A stretch of DNA of 64,000 bases from Lycorma delicatula (taxonomy: Eukaryota; Arthropoda; Insecta; Hemiptera; Fulgoridae). The number at the start of each line of letters is the position of its first letter. The stretch's first letter is position 1. The DNA lies in assembly GCF_047948215.1 (NCBI RefSeq), contig NC_134455.1, forward strand, positions 161,740,575 through 161,804,574, written 5' to 3'. Below are positions 11,721-24,463 of the stretch, piece by piece. The translations under genes and the position numbers were made by a program. The notes under the pieces were generated by a model that saw only the letters and a list, made by a program, of their open reading frames with translations, did not search any database and was not told the DNA's origin.

Positions 11721-14186
11721 GATCTTAATTTTTATTCTACCCATTCTCTGGAGTAGTTGTTCTTTCTTTTCTTTTTATACCTCTTTATTACTTTTTAAAT
11801 CCTTAAAATCCTTTTTATTACATACTCCTCATCCGTTGATATGATATCTCTGTCTATTTCTCTTGCCTATGTTTCTCATTCGAAAATTAAACCTGGTGGA
11901 GGAAGTATCTTCTGAAGCCCTAATTTTGTGTTCACTTTTGAAAACCTGAGACATATCTATCCACTCACTACTATCTTCTGAATTTTTAGTTAAAAATGTT
12001 TAAACAAAAACTGAAAGTAGCTTAACTTTCAATTATTAACGACGCACATTTAGAAAAATTAAATTTTCATACATAATTTAATTACAACGGTTTGATGCAG
12101 TTAATTTGCGCTAATGTTAAAAAAATATATTGCAATATTAATAAAATTAATTAACTTTTTACATTTAATCTCTTTTAATTTTCATCAATAAATATTTATA
12201 AGAAAAGTGAAAATAAATAAATAAATTTACTAGGAAAGAATCAATTCATACACAAAGTAATCCAGCTGTGACGTTTTAGAGCTCTTAACCAAATAAATAA
12301 TACAATTAAATTAACTGAAGAAAAACTAAAGTATTACGATAGAATATAATTGTTTTTTCAAGACCACATTATCTCCTAAAATACATTCAATTCATCATCC
12401 TAGTTTTAATGAACGTTTCAATGCTGCGTGATGAGAAAAAAATAATAATACACGTAAAAAAATAAAGTTAAGCATAAATTTTTTTGACAGTTAACGGATT
12501 ACATTTCAAAATTAAATTTCCTAATAAAGTGCAGGAGGGTGGCAGATGAGCAACAAAAATTCTATCTAAACCACTGGTAATAGAAACCTACAGCCTAATC
12601 CTAGAATGACGATGTTCGACTTTATTGTATTATTATTAACTGTACCTCAATTTGATCTGCAATCCAGAAAAGCTATAGTAACTCATATATAAATTTTATA
12701 AACTTATTCAGTCTAATTTTTTTTAATTTATCGTGTTTATTTTTTTCATCCAAGAAAAAGACTTATTAAATTTTTCTTAATTTATTCGCTTTGTTACATA
12801 TACATTTTAAACATGAAATACTGAAAAAAATTTGTTTATTAAATTATAATATCACGATACTTTTATGTATATTTATATTTAAATTAAAAACAATAAATTA
12901 ACATTATTTAATGTATTGACTAAAAAAAAAATTTCACCACTGTTTTTCATTTTTGAAAAAATTTCATGTAGCTTTTAATCAATCGTTTCAAACAAATTTT
13001 AAACATTTTCACAAGATCAATCATTTGTATTATATTGCATTAAAAATTTCCACAAAATTACATAAAAGTACTAAAACAATAAAAACGATCTTATTTATTA
13101 AAAAAATATATTTTTTTTTTGTGTTCTCTGCATATTGAAGCATTAGATACAGAGTTTGTTGAACGGTTGTCTTTTTTTTTGTAACTGTAAAGAGAACGGT
13201 ATCTTTGCTGATCATGCTGAGTCGAAAGGAACCTTGAACTAGAACAGGGACTGTTCTACATTTGTGATATTTGTTTTTATAAGACGGCTTCAGGTCGGTA
13301 GGTATAGCTTTTGATACTGTCAGTCTTGTATACTAGCTGTCAGATCTTCTAATTTCACAATGAAATTTCATTCTGTTCAGTTACTTTGAATTGATGCCGT
13401 TCGTTTCGAAAAAAATTATTACATATATGTTTGTAGTCAAAAGTTTTAGCGTGGTACTGTATAAAAAATGGGCACTTCCATGTTTTGTGGGAGATTTCCA
13501 TAGTTTTACGCATTAAAATTTTGGAAGAATACATACTGTGGTAACCGTGTCGACACTACCTTTTATGCAGTTATAATTTTATACTACTTCTAGTTTTTTT
13601 GATCAAAATAATTTTATATTTATTTCATACATACGACAAACATCCGTATAAAATCAACGTTCACAACTGTGACAATTGCCGAGAAAATCGGCTGAGCAAG
13701 GAAACTGCAAAAAAGAGATTTCCTCTGACGATGTCAATACAAAAAGGATTATTGCGTGAAGCGCAGTAAAAGAGAGAGAAATAATTTCTTGGAAATCACT
13801 CATCATTATTTCAAGAAAAAAAAAATTGAATAATATAAAAGTCAAAAATTCGTATTTTGGGAATGAATCTAGGTACAAAATAACTTCAAGTATGTCACGT
13901 GTGTTCACTTGCGCAGTTTTAAAATTAGTTGTGATTGGTTTATTATTGTAATTAGATAAAAGCTTTATTTATATTTAATTAACTAAATTTTTTTTAGTGG
14001 TTAAATCTGTTGTCTTTCAAGATGTAGTTTACAATATTACCGTTATAGATTGTTAGGAGGATTTAAATAAGTATTTCTATATGACTAAGAGACCGGTTAG
14101 TGGTTTTATACATTTTTTTTTTATCTCGGCACCTTTATAGCAACTAAGTGTTTTTAATTTTCTTTCGATGTTTTTTTGTGTTTTTA

Positions 14187-15478
14187 CGAGGGCAGTCCAA
14201 AATGTAATGAGAAAACAGCTGTAGTTCAAAAATACTTTACTCTGAGTCTACAATTACAAGTTTTTTCTTCAAAATTATCTCCATTAACACACTGATCATG
14301 TGTGGATACCGGTAACGTCACATGGTGGGTGTCTTCCCCCTACGAGGTTGTGATGATCCTCTATTCAAACACGAAATTCAGGCCATATCTTGAAAAAAAT
14401 TAGCACTTCGCCTCCCCGGCTATTACGACTTTTAGATTCGTTTAAAAATTTCGGCATTTTACCTTCCTCTATGAACAACTTGAAATCGCAAAGAGCTAAC
14501 TGAACTGCACGGTTGGTGAGGAACCATTTTAATTTTATTCCATTCAAAAATTCAGACAATCTGAGTGACATGGATGCGTGCATTATCGTGATGCAACAGA
14601 AGTTTTTTAACCTTTTCCCAGGGTAGTTTTTATCTGATGTGAATCAACATTATCTCCAGCACATTGATGTTGAGCATTTACAGTCATTCCAATAAGTACT
14701 AAATGTAGGTAAATGAATTCTTTAAGATAAAAAAAGATGACGATTGTGATTTTACTCGCGTTGCGTGCATTTTTCGCTATTTTCAGAGGTGAAAAGAAGT
14801 TCAGTTTAATCGGGAGCTCTGTTATTTCATCTTAGAAACGTAACGAAACATCTAAAAATCGTTAAAGGTTACCGAATTATGCAAAAAGATTGTTCCTTTT
14901 GAATTGTAGTGAGCCAACAATTCTTCGCCGACGAATATGTACTACTCCATTTGGGCAGGAACCCAACGGCATGCATCTTATTTAATATGCATTCACTAGT
15001 TTAGAATTCTGTGTGCACTGAATTTTTTGAACGTGAAGCAGTTCTCTAACTACCAATATCTTCTCAAATGATGACGCTCGCTGTGTTCTCCACAACGTCG
15101 TTAATTGACTTGCTCTCACCATGTCTTCCACGTTCTCTTGTACGGCCAAATGCGTCATGCCAATGAAAACATATAGAATGTGACACACCATCTTCATTGG
15201 GCGTTTCTTTAAACATTTCGTCCCTTTCTGAAACGAATTGTTTAAACGGATAAAACTGAATCGCCTAACATTGATATTTATTGATGTTTTTTCCATAGTA
15301 GGTGATTACCCAATATTTACGCGAATCCAACAATGATAATCAATACAACAGCAATCAACTTGAAATTGACACGATAAGTAAACAATTCATCAGGGTAATT
15401 GTGCGCATTCAGGATTGTCAGATTGCGCGCTTTAAATTTTTCTCCGAAAATCATTCATTACTTATTTGACTGCCCTCA
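14187..15478 (-). mobile_element. Full-length inactive mariner transposon
   Basis: Terminal inverted repeats of about 24 bp lie at 14187 (CGAGGGCAGTCCAAAATG) and, inverted, at 15455-15478 (TGAGGGCAGTCAAATAAG on the minus strand). A TA precedes the left end; the right-hand TA appears mutated to CA. Total length 1,292 bp is the usual mariner size. The inside encodes a broken transposase on the minus strand. Cut-and-paste transposons of this group insert at TA. Confidence 0.85.
14365..15296 (-). pseudogene. Mariner transposase, broken
   Basis: On the minus strand, in order: the start MEKTSININVRRFSFI; the DNA-binding linker with ENVEDMVRASQ and ILVVRELLHVQKI; a middle section resembling the mariner EMKRQS region; GMTVNAQHQC; then LLHHDNARIHVTQIV, which holds the second catalytic Asp (HHDNA); then KMVPHQP. 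The third catalytic block, normally YSPDLAPCDFFLF, survives only as LALCDFKLF in a shifted frame, and its Asp is lost. At least two frameshifts and several stops. Normal transposases of this family are about 345 residues. Non-functional. Confidence 0.8.
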
Positions 15479-15553
15479 CAACTGGGTATAGTTTTTATAC
15501 CATTTGTGCATTAATTAATTTTTTTTCTAAATTATAATTTGCAGCTGTTTCAG
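15396..15553 (+). repeat. Direct repeat copy 1 (mariner end plus flank)
   Basis: About 160 bp resembling 17043-17206 in the same orientation. Shared blocks include GCGCGCTTTAAATTTTTC, CCGAAAATCA, ATTTTTATACCATTTG-type sequence and CATTAATTAAT, ending at GCAGCTGTTT. The first half is the right end of the mariner and the second half lies outside it, so the similarity crosses the transposon border. Confidence 0.7.
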
Positions 15554-15945
15554 TGACAGAGTTACAGAATTTCCTATTTATAACACTGCATCAACGAAGA
15601 CGTCTTACTATTCCTATTTATAATCCATTTCAGATAACGTAAACATTGCCATCAATATCACGATTAGAAGAAGATGAAGTAACTAAGGGTAATATAAGTT
15701 TAATTCACTTAAGAGATGAAATGAATATTACATTAGAATATATTTAATGAGATTTAATGTATTTAATAGATCGATTTAATGGAACTGACGATTTGGTAAT
15801 AGAGTTAGCAACCGATGTAAAAATTATAAAGAAAACAAAGAAGTCAATCTTATTATTCAATTAACTTGGTACTTGTCCATAGTGTATTCATTACTTAATC
15901 GCTTTCAATAACAATCCGGCAGAGAATATACTTAAAAACACTTAC

Positions 15946-16141
15946 GTCAATAATTATGGCTGATAGCGCATCACTAAGACAAACAATTGAAACACCAGAC
16001 GAAATAGAATTCATAATTTCATTACACAAGACTCTACCTCTGAATAGAGAAGTCGATAAAAGCATTTCCACTAATTGCGTGAGTGAATTTAGAGTTTTTA
16101 CGCAAAACAAATCCATGAATTTCTTTTGAAGTTTCCCGGTT
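15946..16141 (-). other. Candidate internal protein-coding exon (65 codons)
   Basis: On the minus strand a good acceptor (pyrimidine-rich TCTTTGTTAGTTCCCCCTTT then TAG, at about 16165-16142) is followed by 196 nt of open frame and a strong donor, GAC|GTAAGT, at 15945. The translation has protein-like composition: TGKLQKKFMDLFCVKTLNSL, then TQLVEMLLSTSLF, RGRVLCNEIMNSISSGVSIV and CLSDALSAIIID. The leading base completes a codon, and the exon ends on a codon border. Alternating hydrophobic and polar residues suggest helices. No family recognised. Read as an ORF without splicing it would run 16161-15895. It lies between two ~160-bp direct repeats, so a transposon origin is possible. Confidence 0.35.
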
Positions 16142-17042
16142 CTAAAAGGGGGAACTAACAAAGATAAAAGAAGACAATGGAGGTCTTTATAAGAGATTAG
16201 AGGCGCGTGTAGTGTATAAAGAGGTATAGGGATGTTAGTACACGCTTTATACCCTAGTAAAAATTTAAAATCTAATAAAACATAAATTTTAAATATGAAT
16301 CAATATACATGAGAAAACTTCCTTTGTTAAATATGCATTTAGTGACAATGTTCTACGTAATTCCCGACATTACGGATAGAAAAGAACGGAAATACAAAAA
16401 TAAACAACATAGCGTGGATGAAAATTTCAATAAACTCAGCAAAAAACTACTGAATTATGAAATACTATGAGAAAGACGGTAGAAATGAAAATCAGTTCGG
16501 TTAAATAGAACATCGACGAAAAAGAAAACCAGGGAGCAATATTTTACTTTTTAATATATAAAAACATTAAAATATTGAAAATATTCGTTTTGAAAAAAAA
16601 TTGTACTCTGTAATCCGTGGCTGGGAAATTTTGTTTACTACAAACATACAACTGCCACTGTTACAATATTACAATGAAAATTAATGAAAAAATCCACGTT
16701 ACGCAGTTCTCTTTCTTTATATGCACTAATAAAGTTTATTTATATTTACTAATATTGAGTTATTTAGTACTAAAACTATCTCCATAATTCAACATTATTC
16801 GTAAAACAGTAATGCAAAGGTTACCGCGAATGACATGTTTTTCTTATATATATTATGACATACCAATTAAGTATCAGCTAAAAATTACATAGAATAAATA
16901 ATAAAATCACTCTTGAAAAATAAACAAAATTGGCTTACCTAAAGTTTTTAAAATCATTAGTTATGATAGTGAGAAGAAAAAACTATAATATAGCAGCTGT
17001 TGATAACACTCACCTCCTACGGTTTACGCAACATCTATGTGT
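16142..17042. other. AT-rich stretch without a supported gene
   Basis: No gene or known repeat. A partial palindrome around GTATAAAG and CTTTATAC lies near 16215-16255. Confidence 0.45.
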
Positions 17043-17206
17043 ATATAATTTGTGTGCATTAAGGACTGCCACATTGCGTGCTTTAAATTTTTCCTCCGAA
17101 AATCAGACTAATTACTTTTTTGACCACTTTCGCCGCTGGCTATAATTTTTATACCATTTGTTCATTAATTAATCGTTTTTTCTAAATAAGAATTTGTAGC
17201 TGTTTA
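17043..17206 (+). repeat. Direct repeat copy 2 (decayed mariner end plus flank)
   Basis: Second copy of the segment at 15396-15553. It contains GTGCTTTAAATTTTTCC, a decayed mariner terminus, then ATAATTTTTATACCATTTG, CATTAATTAAT and GTAGCTGTTT. No transposase sequence is attached. A plus-strand frame at 16930-17145 overlapping it is not a gene. Confidence 0.7.
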
Positions 17207-17242
17207 GGAAAAATTCGTATATATATATTGTGTAGATTTTAA

Positions 17243-17281
17243 CCTCTCTCTCTCTCTCTATCTATATATATATATATATAT

Positions 17282-17327
<46 letters not shown>
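17243..17327. repeat. Compound microsatellite (TC)n-(TA)n-(TG)n
   Basis: TC repeat about 17243-17259, TA repeat about 17262-17282, TG repeat about 17286-17327. Pure and probably polymorphic. Confidence 0.95.
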
Positions 17328-17328
<1 letters not shown>

Positions 17329-17878
17329 TGTTACAAAAAGGCTGATTTATAAATTATGGAGAATATAAGAACTTACAAAAAATTCTTTCTACACAAAGGA
17401 ACGGAAGTAAGAAAATGTTTCCACCAAGAAAATGCGCATTTCTTTTCCTGAGGATACATTACCCTGGTTATATATTTATTGGAAATCGTTGAGTAGATTA
17501 AAAATTTAGGAAAGACGACAGAAAATTTTCATAAGATAAAACATAAAAAGGTTAAAAATAAAAATTAACTTGCTTGTTTATTATAAAAACTAAGATAATT
17601 TTACACCTTAATAAAAGTAATAAGATGATGTTTTATAATTTCATGTAATCAAAGATATTGGTCGATGGATCTATGATAACTAGCAAATGTTAAAATTTAA
17701 AGTAATATATCAAGTTTCAATAATAATATACTATAGGAAATGTATAAGTACAAAAGACTAATTTCATAATTTTTTTTTAAGTTCTTGTCTTAGTTAAATT
17801 TTCTATAAAAAATATAATAATAAAAGTAGTTACTAGTAAGTAATTAAATTAAATGATCAAATTAAATTAGCGAGTTTA
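17328..17878. other. AT-rich stretch, nothing recognised
   Basis: No gene, no repeat family seen. Confidence 0.5.
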
Positions 17879-18568
17879 AAAAAATCTGATGTGGACAGAA
17901 TATGACTTCCTTGTACGCCAATTAAATTACATATACCCATTTTTTAAAACGAAAAGTACATAAAATTTTATTTCATTAATAACTTCTGATGTTTTTTTTA
18001 TTGTTATTATTGAGTTATTTATCGTAATTTTTTTTATAATCAGAGGTTAATAATTATTAATAAATCAATATATTTAAATTAAAAAATAAAAGTAAAAAAA
18101 AAGGAGATGAAGTCTGATTCGAACCGATTTGCCTTCCCCTTGTAAGAACCTAGATTTCATTAATTAAAATTTAATTTGGCTATAACTCCCGAACCAATGA
18201 AAATAAATACCACTTATGATACATCGTTGCAAAGCTCTCAATGAGGGCGTATTACTGCAGTTAAGAAAAAGCCCAATTCAAAATTTTTTTGGATTTTGGC
18301 CTTTTTGGTCACTTTTGGTTTAGTCCACTGCAATCAAAAGGGGAGGTGCACAACTAGATGTTACAACAGTCCTAAATCCAAAATTTCAAAATCCTACGGC
18401 TAATAGTTTTTGGAGTTATGCGAGATACATACGTACGTACAGACGTCACGCCGAACCTAGTCAAAATGGATTCAGGGATGGTCAAAATGGAATTTTCCAT
18501 TGAAATCTGAAAATCGAAATTTTTCGCAGTCACAATACTTCCTTTACTTGGTACAGGAAACTAAAAAC
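17879..18568 (-). repeat. Unclassified dispersed repeat (family R670), full copy 1
   Basis: On the minus strand it begins TACCAAGTAAAGGAAGTATT and ends at CACATCAGATTTTTTT. It is about 690 bp and colinear with 24464-25130. Shared internal landmarks include GACGTCTGTACGTACG-type sequence, GCATAACTCCAAAAACTATT, ATCTAGTTGTGCACCTCCCC, AAATCCAAAAAAATTTTG and GGCAAATCGGTTCGAATC. No open frame of note, so it is non-autonomous. GGTTCGAATC resembles a Pol III B box, but it lies in the middle and not in a tRNA-like head. No inverted termini recognised; class unknown. Confidence 0.75.
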
Positions 18569-20269
18569 GATTAGAATACCATTTTTTCCTGAAATGGGCA
18601 AACGTCTTGATTAAGAAGCAGTCTTATCGTCTGAGACTTTGGTTAGAGATACTATAAGTAGTGCTGAATAGATAAAACTTATTGAGTGAAAAAATTGTTC
18701 TTGAGGGAATATTTATAATACACAATTTTAGCCAATCTCCAAAATCCTAGTCGGTATCTAGAGGAAAACATGTTTCAGTCAATCGAAATAATCCAGCTTG
18801 GATCAAATAATTTATTTATTAAAATAATTTTTTCGTTATTAGAATAATGAGACGCTAATAACTGAATACTTTATTGTTAATTCAAACGCTAATCCTAAAG
18901 ATTACTTCATAAAGACTAAGACTTCTTTATAAAAATATCTAGAATTTATCAAAAAGTAATAATAAATAACTCTAATTTATGAAATAAAAAGGCATTAATA
19001 CACCAATATAAAATTTAAAAACCTAACATAGGATGTGACTTAAAATCCTTAACGAAATCATAGATGATAGTCGCAAAAAAAACGTAAACGTATGGTATAT
19101 CTGATAAACTATCCCATTCACCTCAACGATTTTGCCTCGCTTATTAAAACGAAATATAAGCTACTTTATCTCTCCTTCATTTTTCAATTAACCTAAGCAA
19201 TTATATATTTAATCCATAAAAATAATCCATCCGCAATATACTAAACGAAAGCCGAAGAAACCTCCCATCACCACTTTGCGTCTATGACAAATGTGCAACA
19301 ATAGATTCTAAAATTATTTTCCTTTAAACTAATCTGAAAGTTTGTATCGCAAACGTTTTCTGGTTTTGAAACTTTCTTCAAGTAATAGTTGCTTCAGTCA
19401 TGAGTAGTAATTTAAAAAAAAAAAATACGAGTAAGATTGATAATTGATATGTTTGTTTTGTTTAGATCAGTAAAAATATTAAATAGTACTTTAAAAAAAC
19501 CATTAACTCGTCCCAAATTTTCTGTTATTAATAAATGAATAACAAAATAACAGCAGTGCAAATAGCAGTTATTAGATTTCAACGTGAATAAAAGTCGTAA
19601 CTTCCGCATTAAAACGAAATGTGACATTCTTTTCTAACCAGCAGATGCAACTGTATTATGGTTATCAATAATACAATTTTATTTTTCAAAGCGAATAAGT
19701 AAGTCCCATAATTTTAAGACGAATATGACATTTAATGTAATTTAATTAATATTATGGAATATATTATATCTTCTGGCTATTTTAAGGTTATAATTGATTA
19801 ATAGCGAGTAACATGGTACTTGTTTACGCATAAGATGGACAATTACCACCGTCAAGTGCTTTTGGGTCAGAGAAGTACATGAAATAAAAATAATAACTGT
19901 AACATATCTTTTATAATAGTCTTTAAGTTATATAAGAAAATTTAACAACTGACTATAATTATTTCAATCTGACACACCTTTTCACGGGTAATATGGACAT
20001 ACGTAGATTTCATATTTATTTAATTACGTCTATTTCCTTCCATGGCTGCTTACCGTGCAATTATTTTAAAAGAGCATTCCCTTTCAAAGTTCACCGAGTC
20101 CTCGTCGTAGTAATAATATTTACGTAATTTAGATCCTGCATGTTCTAATTATGGATATGAAAAAAATCAATTTCTTAACTTTTAGAAATAATCGTTCCTA
20201 CCTATAATTTTTTTTCTATTTTTCTAATGTACACGTTGCAATAAAATAGTAAACAATAAGCAACCCCTC
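18569..20269. other. AT-rich stretch without a supported gene
   Basis: Short chance frames only (for example minus 19412-19627). No repeat family recognised. Confidence 0.5.
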
Positions 20270-20524
20270 ACAGTCCAATGAGATGAGGATGACATGTGAC
20301 ATGTAAATGAGGTGTAGTCTTCTACAAACTCAGGCCGACCATTACTGAGATGTGTGGTTAATTGAACCCCAACCACTAAAGTACACCGGTATCTACTGTC
20401 TAGTATTCAAATACGTATAACAGCTTTTTCTACGATTTCAACCTTAGAACCATAGACTTTGAAAATCAGATGTTAACCAACTGATTTGCGACGACGAGTT
20501 AACCACTAAAGCAGCCCGGTAGGC
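20270..20524 (-). mobile_element. tRNA-derived SINE, family B, older copy
   Basis: The minus strand matches the SINE at 52940-53233 in order: the ACCGGGCTG head, CAAATCAGTTGG, GAATACTAGACAGT, GATACCGGTGTACTTTAGTG, CAATTAACCACACATCTCAG, GAAGACTACACCTCATTTAC and CATCCTCATCTCA. The extreme 3' tail is missing or diverged. The A-box region is degenerate. Confidence 0.75.
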
Positions 20525-20891
20525 CGTACCTATCATAGTTATGCTTGAAAACTGAAAATAAATGGAAAACTAATCGTACAAAATTTCTGAATTCGGCAAG
20601 GAAAATAAGTAGAAATTAGTTATTTCTATTCATCTTTTTAAAATTCATTTGTCGGTTTTAGACTGGTGTAAAATAAAGTTTAAAAAATTTAGCCGAAGAA
20701 GATTGATGACTTTAGGTTTTCTTTAGTATTAGTTTTCTTTAGGATTTTTTGAAGTCAAATTTAAGCAATTAATGAAATTACATCAGTAGTAGAAAACCGA
20801 TTGTGATTTAAAATCGACTTTACTTTTACCGTGTTGTGCCTTGTGTCACAACAAGAGAATTTAAAATTCAAACTTATCTGGGGAGACAACT

Positions 20892-20941
20892 CGACTAGAA
20901 TGGATTTTCTAGTCGCGTTGATATCTAACTATTGATATCAA
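20892..20941. repeat. Two adjacent perfect hairpins
   Basis: CGACTAGAA (20892-20900) pairs with TTCTAGTCG (20907-20915) around a 6-nt loop. Two bases later TTGATATC (20918-20925) pairs with GATATCAA (20934-20941). Their role is unknown. Confidence 0.65.
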
Positions 20942-21652
20942 TGAAGCTTTTTTATTTGGTTTAAAAATATTTACAATTTAAAACTCCTTCAAGAGCTTAT
21001 TGTGAAATTTTAATCATTATTTTATTTTATAAATCTAAGAATCTAATTTATAAGATTCATTTTTAGGTAAAAATGAAAATCTAATTTCAAAGAAGCGTTC
21101 TTTTTATATAAAAATATATAGCCTAATGGAAAAGAGCGGCCGTATTTCATCTTCTTCCAGTTAGATCAGATGCTCTCTTACGTAAGAATATGATTTCATG
21201 TTGCCTGACGCGTGACTCGAATTTTTACTGAAATTTTATTGATATTCACCGAAATATACTCAGCACTGAGAAGAATGATTTTCTTTAAACTACATGGAAA
21301 TTGAATACTAAACTAGATTTTTATATTAGGATATATAACTAAAGATAGATAACATTCCATTTACCAGCGTCGCAATATGCAAAACTGTGATATTAGAGTC
21401 TTCAAGTTTGTATTTTCAAGTACAGGGCTTTTTACCGTTGAATACAAGAAAACTAGCAATATAAAATATGATAATAGAGAGACTTTTATTAAAAAAAAAA
21501 AAAATAATAATAATAAAATAAAACAAAGGGGTCCGATGCTACCGGGTTTAGATGAGCAGAGTCCTACTATTGTATCAAATTGATTCACAAAAAACTTATA
21601 GTAAAGATAAACCTACAGATTAAGACGACATTGATTATCTTCTCTATAGGTC

Positions 21653-21654
<2 letters not shown>

Positions 21655-21709
<55 letters not shown>
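21655..21709. repeat. (TA)n microsatellite
   Basis: About 27 uninterrupted TA units. Confidence 0.95.
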
Positions 21710-21710
<1 letters not shown>

Positions 21711-21984
21711 TTCATAATGTACGTCAGATTTTAAGTAATATTAATTTAAAATCTCCAACTACTCTAATCAGAATCGATATGAACTACTATAATTCCATAC
21801 GGTATTCATTCAAATAACTCAATGACTAATTGGGCAAAATTTTGATTTTTTTTTTTAAAAGAGCACAATAAATTTCTGTCATCATAGTTATTCAATGACT
21901 CAATGATTTATTATTGTCAATAATTTTTTTAAGAAATCTCAAATGAGAAAAGGAATATTTTTATATATTGAAATTATATTCAAA

Positions 21985-21988
<4 letters not shown>

Positions 21989-22022
<34 letters not shown>
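21989..22022. repeat. (TA)n microsatellite
   Basis: About 17 uninterrupted TA units. Confidence 0.95.
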
Positions 22023-22024
<2 letters not shown>

Positions 22025-22383
22025 GTTCCCCGGTATAATAGCAACTTATTTATTTATAAATAAAAATTATCTAAATAAGAATATTGTTTTTAGAATTTCA
22101 TGAATCCCCGTCGTGGCATTTTATGAAAATGTTGGCGTTTTTTTGTGGTACTATAATGAATAAGCTGCTGCGTGAATTTACTTTAGAGTCTATAGCAAGC
22201 CAAATAAAACTGCCTTTGAGAGAAACATTTCTCTCTTAAGTCAATGCCTGTCAACTACAACTATTTTCCTTGAGACTTAATAATCGTCATTTTTGGGAAT
22301 ATCTGTTTTGTATAGTCGGAAACGGGGAAAATTTGCAATCATTTTTCAATTTTTGTTTTACATTTTTTCACCCCTTTCAAGGT

Positions 22384-22780
22384 CGAATTCTGAAAAACTA
22401 GAAATTTTTTTACATGGAAATTACACACACAAAAAAGCAAGTTGATATCTTCATTTCTTCAAAGAAATTTTAAAAAATGTAGCCGGGTTTAAAAAAAATG
22501 AACTCTCTAACCTCGGCATTTCAAAACATCTGGAAACTAATTTTTAGATACATGAAGATTACACATACCAAAAAATCAAGTTTTATCTTCATTTGTTACC
22601 GAAAAAAAAAATAGTAAATTTCATTGTTACTCAATTTTAAACCTTTAAATTCCGAATTTCAAAAAATCCTTTCTTACTTATACCGTAAGAAGAACATGTA
22701 TACAAATTTTCATCAATATATCCTCAGTAGCTAGGGGGTTGATGAACCAATCAGTCTATCAGGACAAATTGCTTTAAAGG
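22384..22780. repeat. Degenerate tandem repeat, about 133-bp period
   Basis: Three successive imperfect units start near 22384, 22517 and 22651. Each carries an AATTTC- or GAATTC-like start, AAATTACACA- or AGATTACACA-like sequence and AAAAA.CAAGTT.ATATCTTCATT-like sequence. The last unit ends in AATTTTCATCAATATATCC and a GATGAACCAATCAGTC stretch. Old; family unknown. Confidence 0.45.
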
Positions 22781-23559
22781 TGTAGATATATATTGTTTAA
22801 AATTATTGTTTGAATTCGGACATAAAATCAGCTGACGGGAATCTTAAAAAGGCGTGGCAATTACTTCTATGTAACAGGATTTTCTCATAATCTTGGGATC
22901 AATTTAAATGGAACTGCTTCAGCAGAGGTACATTTTAAATAAAAGTAATTTGCCAGTAATCTGCAGCTTACCTTAGGTCATCAATAAAATGTACCACACG
23001 TACAAGGGTAAGTATTCGATCGTGTAATACAAAAAAACAGGTCTGCGCAAGTTATCTTTACGGATCTTTTAGTAAAAATTCTATATACTAGGTTGTATTT
23101 ACTTCATACTAATACCATGTCTAAAACAGGATTTAGATAAAATGTAGACCTGCGATCTACAAGAAGTATTTCTAAATTTGATTTTTTAAAACTAAAAGAA
23201 AAAATTGATTTTAATAATAAAGAAAAAATCGAGTGTAGATACAAAAAATATTTTCTGAAATTTAATATTTTCCTCAATGAACATATTAAAGTATAAATAA
23301 CATGACATCGAACATTTTCAGGGGTAAGTAAAATAATACAATAATGCACTTTTTTGAGGAAACTAATAAGTAATAAAAGAGACCCAACGGTGAAAAAAGA
23401 CAAGGGGTCACTCGTGTAAGGCCTGTTGATATGGCGATACACAGGTATGATGGAAATAATAGTCGTTTGCCTACCAAGCGATGATTTTTGAATTCTTATT
23501 AAGCTTCTTTCTCTTATTTTTTTAGTCCCATAATTTTAAAGATCCTTTGGATTTAAGTT
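22781..23559. other. AT-rich stretch without a supported gene
   Basis: The overlapping minus-strand frames at 23104-23477 have no recognisable motif and are rich in Phe, Ser and Leu, as chance frames are here. Confidence 0.45.
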
Positions 23560-24140
23560 ATAAATCTCATCTCAAAACCGTCATATCCATTTTGAAAATA
23601 ACCAGCATCCCTTGGAAGGTACTAAACTAATAAGTGCAGGAAACTGAACATATTCACCGTCTTTTTCTTGACCGACTCAAATACAGTATAGCACATCAAC
23701 ATTCGACGTCCATCAACACACAGGTGATATTAAACCACTACATGTAACACTTTCACTTTGTTCATCGCAGGGACTATTTGTAAAGTGAATATTCTTATTC
23801 TCAAACAGAGAAACTCTGGTGCTGACTGTGTACGAATATTAGAGAAATAGGATATACTGAAAAATATCTGTAAAGTAACAACAGATTAGTGTAATCATTT
23901 CTGTGGTGAAGCAATGCTTTACACTAGAACTGCTTCAAATTTGTAATAATTTACAAATTAAAAAAGGTTTTGTACGATATAGATAACTTAACGAATAACA
24001 AATAAAAAACAAAATTTTTGCAGTGATATTATATTTCACATTGCAGTGACCTTATTTTTCATATTTATTTAATTATCTTAATGTATTGTCATTCTAACGT
24101 AGTTGACACATTTCGGAGTACTTCCATTTTCAAAACTACT
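23560..24140 (-). mobile_element. Possible second Penelope-like remnant
   Basis: At 23560-23645 the minus strand shares AGGGATGCTGGTTATTTT and AAAATGGATAT with 25165-25255, which lies just beyond the GIY-YIG trace of the Penelope-like element. At about 24100-24140 it has GGAAGTACTCCGAAATGTGT, shared with the palindrome at 26394-26486. Both ends thus match the neighbouring element in the same orientation, but no coding trace survives between them. Confidence 0.45.
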
Positions 24141-24463
24141 TTTAGGACTAAGTCTTCCTGTGTTGGGATCGTCGATTAAACAGCGATATTAAGCTCCTCC
24201 CACTCACCATCTTTAACGTTTTGGTCTCTTTTTCTTTGTTACTCCCGCTCTAATGGTTCTACAATATCTTGAAACTAATCTTTGTGATTTTTTATTTTAA
24301 CAATTTAACATTTTTAAACATTATTTCGAATTCACATTTATTTGTTCACTGATGAACATACCTTTTAATTTTAGTTTTAATATTTCTTTGTTTTCTAGAA
24401 TATTTAAACCATTTTTTACTTTAAGCCTTTTTTCTTTTTTCCATTTTTTGCACTTTTTTACTT

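Larger units (their letters stand above)
10111..14186. other. AT-rich stretch with only weak coding traces
   Basis: No gene can be supported. The two weak traces, at 10507-10719 and about 11480-11720, are listed separately. The rest is AT-rich with short chance frames and homopolymer runs. Confidence 0.45.
20525..22383. other. AT-rich stretch with hairpins and (TA)n microsatellites
   Basis: No gene. It contains the paired hairpins at 20892-20941 and two (TA)n arrays, listed separately. The short complementary frames at 21361-21588 are chance. Confidence 0.5.

Noticed and set aside
18100..18140. tRNA-like head inside repeat R670
   Set aside because: GGTTCGAATC alone, in the middle of the repeat and without an A box or acceptor stem.
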